Assembly: GCA_024343425.1 (NCBI GenBank)
Contig: BRLC01000016.1
Coordinates: forward strand, 62,001 to 126,000
From: Rhizobiaceae bacterium MnEN-MB40S
GTDB lineage: Bacteria; Pseudomonadota; Alphaproteobacteria; Rhizobiales; Rhizobiaceae
Length of the DNA stretch: 64,000 nt
Reading direction: 5' to 3'
How positions within the stretch are numbered: position 1 is the first letter of the stretch; every line of letters begins with the position of its first letter. A program made the position numbers and the translations under genes. This document shows, in pieces, positions 27,932 through 35,292 of the stretch. The notes under the pieces were generated by a model. It saw nothing but the letters and a program-made list of their open reading frames with translations. It was not told the DNA's origin and did not search any database.

Positions 27932-27950
27932 ACTGGTAGCATTTACCAGT
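27932..27950. promoter_or_regulatory. perfect dyad ACTGGTA-GCATT-TACCAGT before FeeM-like gene
   Basis: Two perfect 7-bp arms flank five bases, 23 bases before the start codon. The right arm is part of a direct repeat, ATTTACCA at 27941 and 27952, and GCATT (27939) can alternatively pair with AATGC (27959). Such overlap of pairings suggests an operator or an RNA switch near the ribosome binding site AGGGGA. Confidence 0.55.
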
Positions 27951-27973
27951 TATTTACCAATGCAGGGGAACCG

Positions 27974-28702
27974 ATGGACAAGTCGAGCAAACAGTCCGTC
28001 TTTAACGAAAAGTTGCTCGGTATTCTCGACAAGGTGGAATATCGCAGAATATCCTACACCGAAGACTTCGAGGACATCGCCCGGCTGCGTCGAAAGGCGT
28101 TTCTGGCCGCCGACATCATGCCTTTCCTTGGCGACAGCGCCGTCGACGACTATGATTTCGATCCGCAGTCCTATGTTTTCGGCGTTTATTATGACGAAGA
28201 ACTCGTCAGCACTGTGCGCATCCATCACGTCACGCCGGATCATCGCGTCAGCCCCGCCCGAAATGCGTTTCCGGAGGTGCTCGATCCGCTGCTCGACGCA
28301 GGCAAGACAATCATCGATCCGGCGCGTCTCGCAGCCGATCCCGCGATCGTCAGGGAAATCCCTGCCATTCCCTATCTGACGCTGCGCATAGCCACCATGG
28401 CCACCGACTACTTCAAGGTCGACCATTGCCTGGCCTTCGTCAAAACAACGCATGAGGCTTTCTACACACGGGTGTTCGAGGCCTATCGTCTGCTTCAACC
28501 CCAGTACAACTGGAACAATTACAATGTCGACGCGGTTTTACTCTCCGTCAACGTTCCAGCGACCCTGCCGCGGCTCTATACGCGCTTTCCGTTCTTCCGC
28601 TCTCAGCTCTTCGAACAGAAAATGATGTTTGCGCCGCACGAGGAGCAGGAAATCCCGCCGCTCACCATCCGGCCCACCGCCAAATATCTCCACGCCGCAT
28701 AA
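27974..28702 (+). CDS. FeeM-like N-acyl amino acid synthase (GNAT fold)
   Basis: The protein has 242 residues and the layout of the FeeM catalytic domain family: the early RLRRKAF segment, a strand region with YVFGVYYDEELVSTVRIH, a substrate part with IIDPARLAADPAI, and the late LRIATMATDYFKVDHCLAFV and FYTRVFEAYRLL. FeeM joins long-chain acyl groups from acyl carrier protein to an amino acid (tyrosine in the known case); the fold is related to acyl-homoserine lactone synthases. Products may be signals, surfactants or lipid precursors. The ATG follows AGGGGA at close spacing. No acyl carrier protein or second acyltransferase lies beside it, and no LuxR gene was seen. Confidence 0.8.
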   Translation: MDKSSKQSVFNEKLLGILDKVEYRRISYTEDFEDIARLRRKAFLAADIMPFLGDSAVDDYDFDPQSYVFGVYYDEELVSTVRIHHVTPDHRVSPARNAFPEVLDPLLDAGKTIIDPARLAADPAIVREIPAIPYLTLRIATMATDYFKVDHCLAFVKTTHEAFYTRVFEAYRLLQPQYNWNNYNVDAVLLSVNVPATLPRLYTRFPFFRSQLFEQKMMFAPHEEQEIPPLTIRPTAKYLHAA

Positions 28703-28844
28703 CAGGGAAAGACGCCTTGCCCTCAGCCATGCCTTTCGTGTATGCGAAGGGTCTATTCTACGGGAACAGGCAAGATAGACTGGCGTATCCAGCTCGTGTC
28801 CGAACCGTCCCGATGCATGCGGTTACTTTGCAGGGAGCATCTTC

Positions 28845-29069
28845 ATGGCTGAAGAATCGACCGGGCCGGTGGAAACCGGCGCTGATATGGATTACGCAGA
28901 ACACGAAAAAACCTACGAGGCGTTCCTGAGCTTCTCGAAATACGGAACGATGGCCATCATCGCGATACTCCTTGGCATGGCGATCGGCTTCTTCACGTCG
29001 GCGGGCTTCATCTTTTCCTCGCTTCTCACGATCATTCTCATCGTTATCGGCGTCATGCTTCTGAGATGA
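28845..29069 (+). CDS. aa3-type cytochrome c oxidase subunit IV
   Basis: The 74-residue protein has the family motif MDYAEHEKTYEAFL followed by one membrane helix hairpin (about residues 34-72), the mark of the small bacterial aa3 oxidase subunit IV (COX_aa3_IV). AGGGAG lies 8 bases before the ATG. In Hyphomicrobiales this gene commonly sits directly before pntA, as here (79 bases), away from the main cox genes. Its function in the oxidase complex is poorly defined. Confidence 0.92.
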   Translation: MAEESTGPVETGADMDYAEHEKTYEAFLSFSKYGTMAIIAILLGMAIGFFTSAGFIFSSLLTIILIVIGVMLLR

Positions 29070-29148
29070 TAGCAGCAGGACGTGTGCGGACGGTCGGCGC
29101 AAGCCTGCCTCGGCGTTCTGGCATATCGTAAACACCGGGGAGTGAAAC

Positions 29149-30300
29149 TTGGCCAGTATTGTATTCGTTCCGAAAGAATCGACTTCCGGCGAAAGCCGGG
29201 TGGCGGTTTCCACAGACACCGTCAAAAAGCTGATCGGACTGGGATTCGACGTCTGCGTACAGAAGGGCGCGGGACTTGAGTCGCGCATTCCGGACGACGA
29301 ATACGCCGCCGCCGGCGCCAAGCTCGTGACCGCGACAGGCGCAAAGACCGCGGACGTGGTTTTGAAGGTCGCCTGTCCGACGGACGCCGAGATCAAGACC
29401 TACAAGAAGGGCGCGGTGGTGATCGCGACCCTCGACCCCTATTCGAACGACAAGGCGATCGCGGCCATGGCGAAGGCGGGGATTTCGTCGTTCGCCATGG
29501 AACTGATGCCGCGCATCACGCGGGCGCAGTCTATGGACGTGCTTTCGTCGCAGGCCAATCTGGCCGGGTACCGCGCGGTCATAGACGCAGCGCACGAATA
29601 CGACAGGGCCATGCCGATGATGATGACCGCGGCCGGCACGGTTCCCGCCGCCAAGGTCTTTGTCATGGGTGCGGGCGTCGCCGGTCTTCAGGCGATCGCC
29701 ACGGCGCGCCGTCTCGGGGCCGTTGTTTCGGCGACCGATGTGCGGCCCGCGGCGAAGGAGCAGGTGGCCTCGCTCGGCGCAAAATTCATTGCGGTCGAAG
29801 ACGAGGAATTCAAGGCCGCCGAAACCGCCGGCGGATACGCCAAGGAAATGTCGAAGGAATACCAGACCAAGCAGGCGGCGCTGGTGGCCGAGCACATCGC
29901 CAAACAGGACATCGTCATAACGACAGCGCTGATACCGGGCAGGCCGGCGCCAAGGCTGATTACGAAAGACATGCTGAAGGCGATGCGGCCGGGTTCGATA
30001 TGCGTCGATCTGGCCGTGGAGCGCGGCGGCAACATCGAAGGCGCCAAGGCCGGTCAGGTGGCGGAAGTCGAGGGCGTGCGGATCATCGGCTATAACAATG
30101 TGCCGGGTCGCGTGGCAGCCAGCGCCTCGCAGCTCTATGCGCGCAATCTTTTGGCGTTTTTCACAACGCTAGTGGACGCTGAAACCAAGACCGTCTCGAT
30201 CAACACCGAAGACGAACTGGTGAAAGCGACGCTGCTGACCCATGATGGAAACGCCGTTCATCCGAATTTCGGCGGAACCGCAACAGACGGAGGAGCATGA
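29149..30300 (+). CDS. pntA: NAD(P) transhydrogenase, alpha subunit part 1 (NAD-binding domain I)
   Basis: This 383-residue soluble subunit has the alanine dehydrogenase/PntA N-terminal domain ([18 protein letters not shown]) and the NAD-binding fold with [15 protein letters not shown] and ATDVRP. It binds NAD(H) in the proton-pumping transhydrogenase that makes NADPH. The start is TTG at 29149, preceded by GGGGAG at 6 bases. In alphaproteobacteria the alpha subunit is split in two chains, and the second chain follows with a four-base ATGA overlap. The operon continues into pntB. Confidence 0.96.
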   Translation: MASIVFVPKESTSGESRVAVSTDTVKKLIGLGFDVCVQKGAGLESRIPDDEYAAAGAKLVTATGAKTADVVLKVACPTDAEIKTYKKGAVVIATLDPYSNDKAIAAMAKAGISSFAMELMPRITRAQSMDVLSSQANLAGYRAVIDAAHEYDRAMPMMMTAAGTVPAAKVFVMGAGVAGLQAIATARRLGAVVSATDVRPAAKEQVASLGAKFIAVEDEEFKAAETAGGYAKEMSKEYQTKQAALVAEHIAKQDIVITTALIPGRPAPRLITKDMLKAMRPGSICVDLAVERGGNIEGAKAGQVAEVEGVRIIGYNNVPGRVAASASQLYARNLLAFFTTLVDAETKTVSINTEDELVKATLLTHDGNAVHPNFGGTATDGGA

Positions 30301-30719
30301 TGGCCGATACTGCACTCGACAAGGCCCTCGATAGCCTGGAGGCCGCGGTTGCAGGCGTGCGTGACGCCGTCGCCGATCTTCCGGCCGCGGCTGAAACAGC
30401 CGGAGCCGCCGCTCACGCGGCAAGCGACGGCGTGATCGACCCGTTCGTCTTTCAGTTCGCCATCTTCGTGCTCGCAATCTTCGTCGGCTACTATGTGGTC
30501 TGGTCGGTCACGCCGGCGCTGCATACGCCGCTGATGGCTGTAACGAACGCCATCTCTTCCGTGATCGTTGTCGGCGCGCTTCTCGCCGTCGGCATATCCG
30601 CAAGCGGACTTGCCACGGGTTTCGGCTTCATTGCCCTGGTGCTCGCCTCGGTGAACATTTTCGGCGGCTTCCTGGTCACCCAGCGAATGCTCGCCATGTA
30701 CAAGAAAAAAGACAAGTGA
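30297..30719 (+). CDS. pntA2: NAD(P) transhydrogenase, alpha subunit part 2 (membrane part)
   Basis: The 140-residue protein has an alanine-rich N-terminal segment of about 45 residues, then four hydrophobic helices, including [20 protein letters not shown] and the [12 protein letters not shown] segment. It is the membrane part of the split alpha subunit and forms the proton channel together with PntB. It overlaps pntA by four bases (ATGA), and pntB starts ten bases after its stop. The length is normal for this split form. Confidence 0.95.
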   Translation: MMADTALDKALDSLEAAVAGVRDAVADLPAAAETAGAAAHAASDGVIDPFVFQFAIFVLAIFVGYYVVWSVTPALHTPLMAVTNAISSVIVVGALLAVGISASGLATGFGFIALVLASVNIFGGFLVTQRMLAMYKKKDK

Positions 30720-30729
30720 GGGCTGTCGA

Positions 30730-32124
30730 ATGACTCCAGGTTTCGCAGCTTTCCTTTACCTCGTTTCAGGCGTTCTGTTCATTCTCGCCCTGAGAGGTCT
30801 CTCGCACCCCACGACCAGCCGCCAGGGCAATATCTACGGCATGGTCGGCATGGGACTGGCGATCTTGACCACCCTGACGCTGACATCGGCGGGCTGGGGC
30901 GGGTTCTTGCTGATTGTCGTCGGCATTGCGCTTGGCGGCGGCGTGGGCGCCTATGTCGCGCGCAAGATCGCAATGACCGCCATGCCGCAGCTGGTCGCGG
31001 CCTTCCATTCGCTGGTCGGTCTGGCCGCCGTTATGGTCGCCGCTGCTGCGATCTATGCGCCTTCCTCCTTCGGGATCGGCGCGGTTGGCGAGATACACGC
31101 ACAGGCGCTCATCGAAATGTCGATCGGGGTCGCCATCGGCGCGATCACCTTCACCGGATCGATCATCGCCTTCCTGAAACTTGACGGACGCATGTCCGGC
31201 AAGCCTATCATGCTGCCGATGCGGCATGCGATCAACGCCGGCCTCGGCATTGCCATCGTTGTACTGGTCGCTATTCTGGTAGCGACCGAAAGTCACGGCG
31301 TGTTCTGGCTGATCGTCATCCTGTCGCTGGCTCTCGGCGTGCTGATCATCATTCCGATCGGCGGAGCCGATATGCCCGTCGTCGTATCGATGCTCAACTC
31401 CTATTCCGGCTGGGCTGCCGCCGGCATCGGTTTCACGCTCGGCAATCTGGCGCTGATCATCACAGGCGCGCTTGTCGGTTCATCCGGCGCGATCCTGTCC
31501 TACATCATGTGCAAGGGCATGAACCGGTCCTTCATTTCGGTGATTCTCGGCGGTTTCGGCGGCGAAACAGCGGCCGCCGCAGACGACGACATCGATCGCT
31601 CCGTCAAGCTTGGTTCGGCCGAAGACGCCGCGTTCCTGATGTCGAACGCCTCCAAGGTGATCATCGTTCCCGGCTACGGCATGGCCGTCGCCCAGGCGCA
31701 GCACGCGCTGAGAGAACTCGCCGATCTGCTGAAGGAAAAGGACGTCGAAGTCAAATACGCCATTCATCCGGTGGCGGGCCGCATGCCCGGACACATGAAC
31801 GTGCTCCTGGCCGAAGCCAATGTGCCGTATGACGAAGTGTTCGAACTCGAAGACATCAATTCCGAGTTCGCCCAGGCCGACGTCGCCTATGTCATCGGGG
31901 CGAACGACGTGACCAATCCGGCGGCGCGCGACGATCCGTCGTCGCCGATCTACGGCATGCCGATCCTCGATGTGGACAAGGCCAAGACCTGCCTCTTCGT
32001 CAAGCGCTCGCTCGGCTCCGGCTACGCCGGCATCGACAATACGCTGTTCTACAAGGACGGCACGATGATGCTGCTCGGCGACGCCAAGAAAATGACGGAA
32101 GACATCGTCAAGGCGATCGACTGA
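30730..32124 (+). CDS. pntB: NAD(P) transhydrogenase, beta subunit
   Basis: The protein of 464 residues starts with about eight or nine membrane helices (residues 1-260) and ends in the NADP-binding domain III, with VPGYGMAVAQAQHAL, HPVAGRMPGHMNVLLAEA and VIGANDVTNPAA as clear marks. Domain III binds NADP(H), and the membrane part carries protons together with the second alpha chain. It is the last gene of the operon, and a strong hairpin follows its stop after 15 bases. Confidence 0.97.
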   Translation: MTPGFAAFLYLVSGVLFILALRGLSHPTTSRQGNIYGMVGMGLAILTTLTLTSAGWGGFLLIVVGIALGGGVGAYVARKIAMTAMPQLVAAFHSLVGLAAVMVAAAAIYAPSSFGIGAVGEIHAQALIEMSIGVAIGAITFTGSIIAFLKLDGRMSGKPIMLPMRHAINAGLGIAIVVLVAILVATESHGVFWLIVILSLALGVLIIIPIGGADMPVVVSMLNSYSGWAAAGIGFTLGNLALIITGALVGSSGAILSYIMCKGMNRSFISVILGGFGGETAAAADDDIDRSVKLGSAEDAAFLMSNASKVIIVPGYGMAVAQAQHALRELADLLKEKDVEVKYAIHPVAGRMPGHMNVLLAEANVPYDEVFELEDINSEFAQADVAYVIGANDVTNPAARDDPSSPIYGMPILDVDKAKTCLFVKRSLGSGYAGIDNTLFYKDGTMMLLGDAKKMTEDIVKAID

Positions 32125-32139
32125 CGCCACGTCCTTAAA

Positions 32140-32163
32140 CGACCCGCGCACTGGCGCGGGTCG
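32140..32163 (+). terminator. hairpin after pntB
   Basis: CGACCCGCGC and GCGCGGGTCG form a perfect 10-bp stem with loop ACTG, 15 bases after the pntB stop and before the convergent TPR gene. There is no T run, so it may end transcription with Rho or serve both strands. Confidence 0.65.
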
Positions 32164-32208
32164 GACAATGCGCGCGCATTTCTCAAAATTGTAGAGAGCG
32201 AAAACCGG

Positions 32209-33048
32209 TCAGCTGACCCGGGCGAGGCCGTCCTTGGCCGGCTTGTAGTCGGGGTCGAGCCGCGCCGCATGGGCGTAGGACCGCTTGGCCTTCGTCAGCT
32301 CGCCGCGCTTTTCGTAGACCAGACCCTGATTGACCCAGGCCTCGGCGATCGTCTTGTCGAGATCGAGCGCCTTGTTGATGTCGGCGAACGCATTCTCGTC
32401 GTCGCCCTGGGCCAGATAGGACAGGCCGCGATTGCTGTAGGGCAGGGGCGCGCTTGGCGACAGCGAAATAGCCGTCGAGAAATCCTCGATCGCCAGCTTG
32501 TGCTGACCGCGCGTCTGATAGATCAGGCCGCGATTGTTGTAGGCGCGGGGATCGGTGGTATCGAGATTGATCGCCGCCTGGAAGTCGTTGAACGCGTTAT
32601 TGGTCTGGCCGGCCTGGCGGTACATGTTGCCGCGGCCGATATAGGCGACGTCATACTTGGGATTGATCCGCAGGGCCCTGTTGTAGTCATTTGAGGCGGC
32701 GTTCAGGTCGCCCATGCCGCGATAGACAAGCGCGCGATTGGCGTAGGCCTGGTAATAGTTCGGATCTATGGCGATGGCCTTGTTGAAATCCGCCAGCGCC
32801 TTGTTGAACTCTCCGGCCCGGCCGTAGGCGCTGCCTCGCGTATTGTAGGCCTTCGGATCGTTGGGATTGTTGCGGATGACGTTGGTGAGCGAGGAGATGT
32901 TCTCCTGGGTTCCCTGAGCCTCGTCGATGCTGATGACCTCGACCGGACCGGTCGTCGAGCAACCGGCGGCTGCAAGCATGGTCGATGCGGCAAGCAGCAA
33001 AGCTGCGGCTTTCAAACGTCCTTCGGCTTTTCGATGGATGGCGTTCAC
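32209..33048 (-). CDS. TPR repeat lipoprotein
   Basis: The 279-residue protein has a lipoprotein signal peptide with lipobox LAAAGC, giving lipidated C30. Six or so TPR units follow in tandem, each about 34 residues, such as AYNTRGSAYGRAGEFNKALADFNKAIAID in its pieces. It is likely anchored to a membrane facing the periplasm and to serve as a protein-binding scaffold. It resembles the NlpI-like lipoproteins of alphaproteobacteria, but a specific role is not known. It converges with pntB and stands alone; the rpsU terminator lies just before its start on the same strand. Confidence 0.9.
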   Translation of the reverse strand: MNAIHRKAEGRLKAAALLLAASTMLAAAGCSTTGPVEVISIDEAQGTQENISSLTNVIRNNPNDPKAYNTRGSAYGRAGEFNKALADFNKAIAIDPNYYQAYANRALVYRGMGDLNAASNDYNRALRINPKYDVAYIGRGNMYRQAGQTNNAFNDFQAAINLDTTDPRAYNNRGLIYQTRGQHKLAIEDFSTAISLSPSAPLPYSNRGLSYLAQGDDENAFADINKALDLDKTIAEAWVNQGLVYEKRGELTKAKRSYAHAARLDPDYKPAKDGLARVS

Positions 33049-33087
33049 CCGGGATCCCTGTTCAATCGTCTCTCAATGCCGCTTGTC

Positions 33088-33120
33088 AAAAAGGGCGGCG
33101 GCGAATGTGTCGCCCCGCCC
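33088..33120 (-). terminator. Rho-independent terminator of rpsU
   Basis: On the minus strand GGGCGGGGCGA and TCGCCGCCGCCC form a GC-rich stem, with one unpaired base, and are followed by TTTTT. It begins 37 bases after the rpsU stop. This is a classical terminator. Confidence 0.82.
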
Positions 33121-33157
33121 AGCAAAACGCGCAAAAACGTTTGAATGATGGCAGGCC

Positions 33158-33391
33158 TCAGCGACCGCTGCGACCGCCGAGCAGACCCTCGCGCTGCGCA
33201 CGCTTGCGCGCCAGCTTGCGTACGCGGCGGACGGCTTCAGCCTTTTCACGCGCGCGCTTCTGGGAGGGTTTCTCGTAAAAATCCCGCATCTTCATTTCGC
33301 GGAAAATGCCTTCGCGCTGCATCTTTTTCTTCAGAGCGCGGAGCGCCTGGTCTACATTGTTGTCGCGGACAAGTACCTGCACCTTAGTCAC
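33158..33391 (-). CDS. rpsU: 30S ribosomal protein S21
   Basis: The 77-residue basic protein begins [18 protein letters not shown] and has the S21 core [16 protein letters not shown], followed by an Arg/Lys-rich tail. S21 binds the small ribosomal subunit near the anti-Shine-Dalgarno region. The GTG start at 33391 has GGAAGGAAT in front; there is no ATG start in the right place. The gene stands alone with its own terminator, and is the typical alphaproteobacterial form with an extended C-terminus. Confidence 0.95.
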   Translation of the reverse strand: MTKVQVLVRDNNVDQALRALKKKMQREGIFREMKMRDFYEKPSQKRAREKAEAVRRVRKLARKRAQREGLLGGRSGR

Positions 33392-33665
33392 ATTCCTTCC
33401 GGTTGATGTTCGGCGGCGCAGCCGCACGGACAGTCGGGATCTATCAAAAAAATTAGGACAAATGCCTACTGCGCGAAAGTCTGAAGACTTCACGGTTTGG
33501 CTGCCTCTACCAGAGTTGCGCGCTCAAGTCCATAGCTGGCCTTTGTAATCGGCGCGTTTGGCTCAATTTTATCCGCCTGGAAATCCCGGACGGAAATTGC
33601 GCGGCGCTGAACGTCGCAAAGAAAGCATCATGGTCCCGCCAAATCTGCGAACAGAAGCATAGCCT

Positions 33666-33684
33666 GGCCGAAACAGGATCGGCC
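33666..33684. promoter_or_regulatory. dyad GGCCGA-N7-TCGGCC before soxB
   Basis: A perfect 6-bp inverted repeat with a 7-base centre lies 25 bases before the soxB start. It is in the 318-base space between rpsU and soxB, in which I see nothing else that I can support beyond the promoter regions of both genes. It may be an operator or part of the leader. Confidence 0.35.
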
Positions 33685-33709
33685 GTGAGACCGGGAGTTC
33701 GACGTATCG

Positions 33710-34963
33710 ATGCGGAAATACTCGATTTTCGCCGTCGCGCGCGAGGCAATGCGCGGACACAAGGGCTGGCCAAAGCAGTGGACCTCGCCCGAACCGAAGA
33801 AGCAATACGACGTCGTCATCATCGGCGGCGGCGGGCATGGTTTGGGAACCGCCTATTATCTGGCGAGCAAGCATGGCGTTCGCAATGTCGCGGTGCTGGA
33901 GAAGGGCTGGCTCGGCGGCGGAAACACCGGACGCAACACCACGATCATCCGCTCCAACTACCTCTATGACGAGAGCGCCGCTCTCTACAATCATGCGATC
34001 AAGCTGTGGGACGACCTCAGCCAGGAACTCAATTACAACGTCATGTATTCCGCGCGCGGCGTGATGATGCTCGCCCACAATGTGCATGACGTGCAGGGCG
34101 CGCAGCGCCACATCCACGCCAACCGGCTGAACGGCGTGCAAAACGAATGGCTGACGCCGGAGCAGGCGAAGGCCTATTGCCCGCCGCTCAATATTTCGCA
34201 GACGGCCCGCTATCCGGTCATGGGCGCGGCCCTGCAGCGCGTCGGCGGCGTCGCGCGCCACGATGCAGTCGCCTGGGGGTATGCGCGCGGCGCGTCGGAC
34301 CGCGGCGTCGATATCATCCAGAATTGCGAAGTCACGGGCATCAAGCGCGGATCGAACGGCGCCGTGGAGGGCGTCGAGACGACGCGCGGCTTCATCGGCG
34401 CGAAGAAGGTCGGCGTCGTGGCGGCCGGTCACAGTTCGGTCCTGATGCAGATGGCCGGCGTCCGCATGCCTCTTGAGAGCTTTCCGCTGCAGGCCCTGGT
34501 GTCCGAACCCGTCAAGCCGGTGTTTCCCTGCGTCGTCATGTCGAACACGGTGCACGCCTATATCTCCCAGTCCGACAAGGGCGAACTGGTGATCGGCGCG
34601 GGCACCGACCAGTACACCTCCTACTCCCAGACCGGTGGACTGCACATCATCAGCCACACGCTGGATGCGATCTGCGAGATGTTTCCGATCTTCACACGCA
34701 TGAAGATGCTGCGTTCCTGGGGCGGCATCGTCGACGTGACGCCGGACCGGTCGCCGATACTGGCGAAAACGCCGGCGCCCGGCCTCTACGTGAATTGCGG
34801 ATGGGGAACCGGCGGCTTCAAGGCGACGCCGGGATCGGCCGATGTGTTTGCGCATACGATCGCCAATGACGCGCCGCATCCGATCAATGCGCCATTCACG
34901 CTGGAACGCTTCCGCACCGGAAGACTGATCGACGAGGCCGCCGCCGCGGCCGTGGCTCACTGA
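33710..34963 (+). CDS. soxB: sarcosine oxidase beta subunit
   Basis: This 417-residue flavoprotein has the FAD-binding motif [18 protein letters not shown] at about 34-51 and the [15 protein letters not shown] segment, where heterotetrameric sarcosine oxidases carry the histidine or neighbouring residues for covalent FMN. The C-terminal [14 protein letters not shown] closes the FAD domain. The complex oxidises sarcosine to glycine and passes the methyl group to tetrahydrofolate. It is the first gene of soxBDAG, each next gene following closely. The N-terminus [14 protein letters not shown] agrees with the family, so the start is secure. Confidence 0.96.
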   Translation: MRKYSIFAVAREAMRGHKGWPKQWTSPEPKKQYDVVIIGGGGHGLGTAYYLASKHGVRNVAVLEKGWLGGGNTGRNTTIIRSNYLYDESAALYNHAIKLWDDLSQELNYNVMYSARGVMMLAHNVHDVQGAQRHIHANRLNGVQNEWLTPEQAKAYCPPLNISQTARYPVMGAALQRVGGVARHDAVAWGYARGASDRGVDIIQNCEVTGIKRGSNGAVEGVETTRGFIGAKKVGVVAAGHSSVLMQMAGVRMPLESFPLQALVSEPVKPVFPCVVMSNTVHAYISQSDKGELVIGAGTDQYTSYSQTGGLHIISHTLDAICEMFPIFTRMKMLRSWGGIVDVTPDRSPILAKTPAPGLYVNCGWGTGGFKATPGSADVFAHTIANDAPHPINAPFTLERFRTGRLIDEAAAAAVAH

Positions 34964-34983
34964 ACGAATTCAGGGTCAAAGAC

Positions 34984-35292
34984 ATGCTTCTCATTTACTG
35001 TCCCTACTGCCAGGAAGAACGGCCCGAACTGGAGTTCGCCCATGCCGGCGAGGCGCATATCGCGCGCCCGGCCAACATGGCCGATATCAGCGACGAGGAA
35101 TTCGAGACCTTCTTTTTCATCCGCTCCAATCCCAAGGGCCTGGCCTATGAGCGCTGGCGGCACGTCCATGGCTGCGCGCGCTTCTTCAACGCCGTGCGCG
35201 ACACCGTGTCCGACAAGTTCCTCGCGACCTACAAGGCTGGCGAACCGAAACCCGACATCAATTCTCTCACCAAAAAGGGAGACGTGAAATGA
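34984..35292 (+). CDS. soxD: sarcosine oxidase delta subunit
   Basis: The protein has 102 residues. It starts with LLIYCPYCQEERPELEF, which holds the C-x-x-C half of a zinc site, and contains RWRHVHGCARFFNAVRD, holding the other ligands, as in known SoxD structures. It is a small structural subunit of the heterotetramer. It starts 20 bases after soxB and overlaps soxA by four bases (ATGA). Confidence 0.96.
   Translation: MLLIYCPYCQEERPELEFAHAGEAHIARPANMADISDEEFETFFFIRSNPKGLAYERWRHVHGCARFFNAVRDTVSDKFLATYKAGEPKPDINSLTKKGDVK

Larger units (their letters stand above)
27586..27973. other. AT-rich intergenic region between MFS and FeeM-like genes
   Basis: The 388 bases hold no gene that I can support. 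The right half is much richer in A and T than its surroundings, with runs such as TTTATTAAATAAAA, and is likely to be the promoter region of the FeeM-like gene. Two related dyads with ACTGGT half-sites are listed separately. Confidence 0.7.

Noticed and set aside
27932-27950. A lux box before the FeeM-like gene
   Set aside because: The arms resemble a lux box but the CT to AG spacing is 13 rather than 12 bases, and no LuxR gene is nearby.
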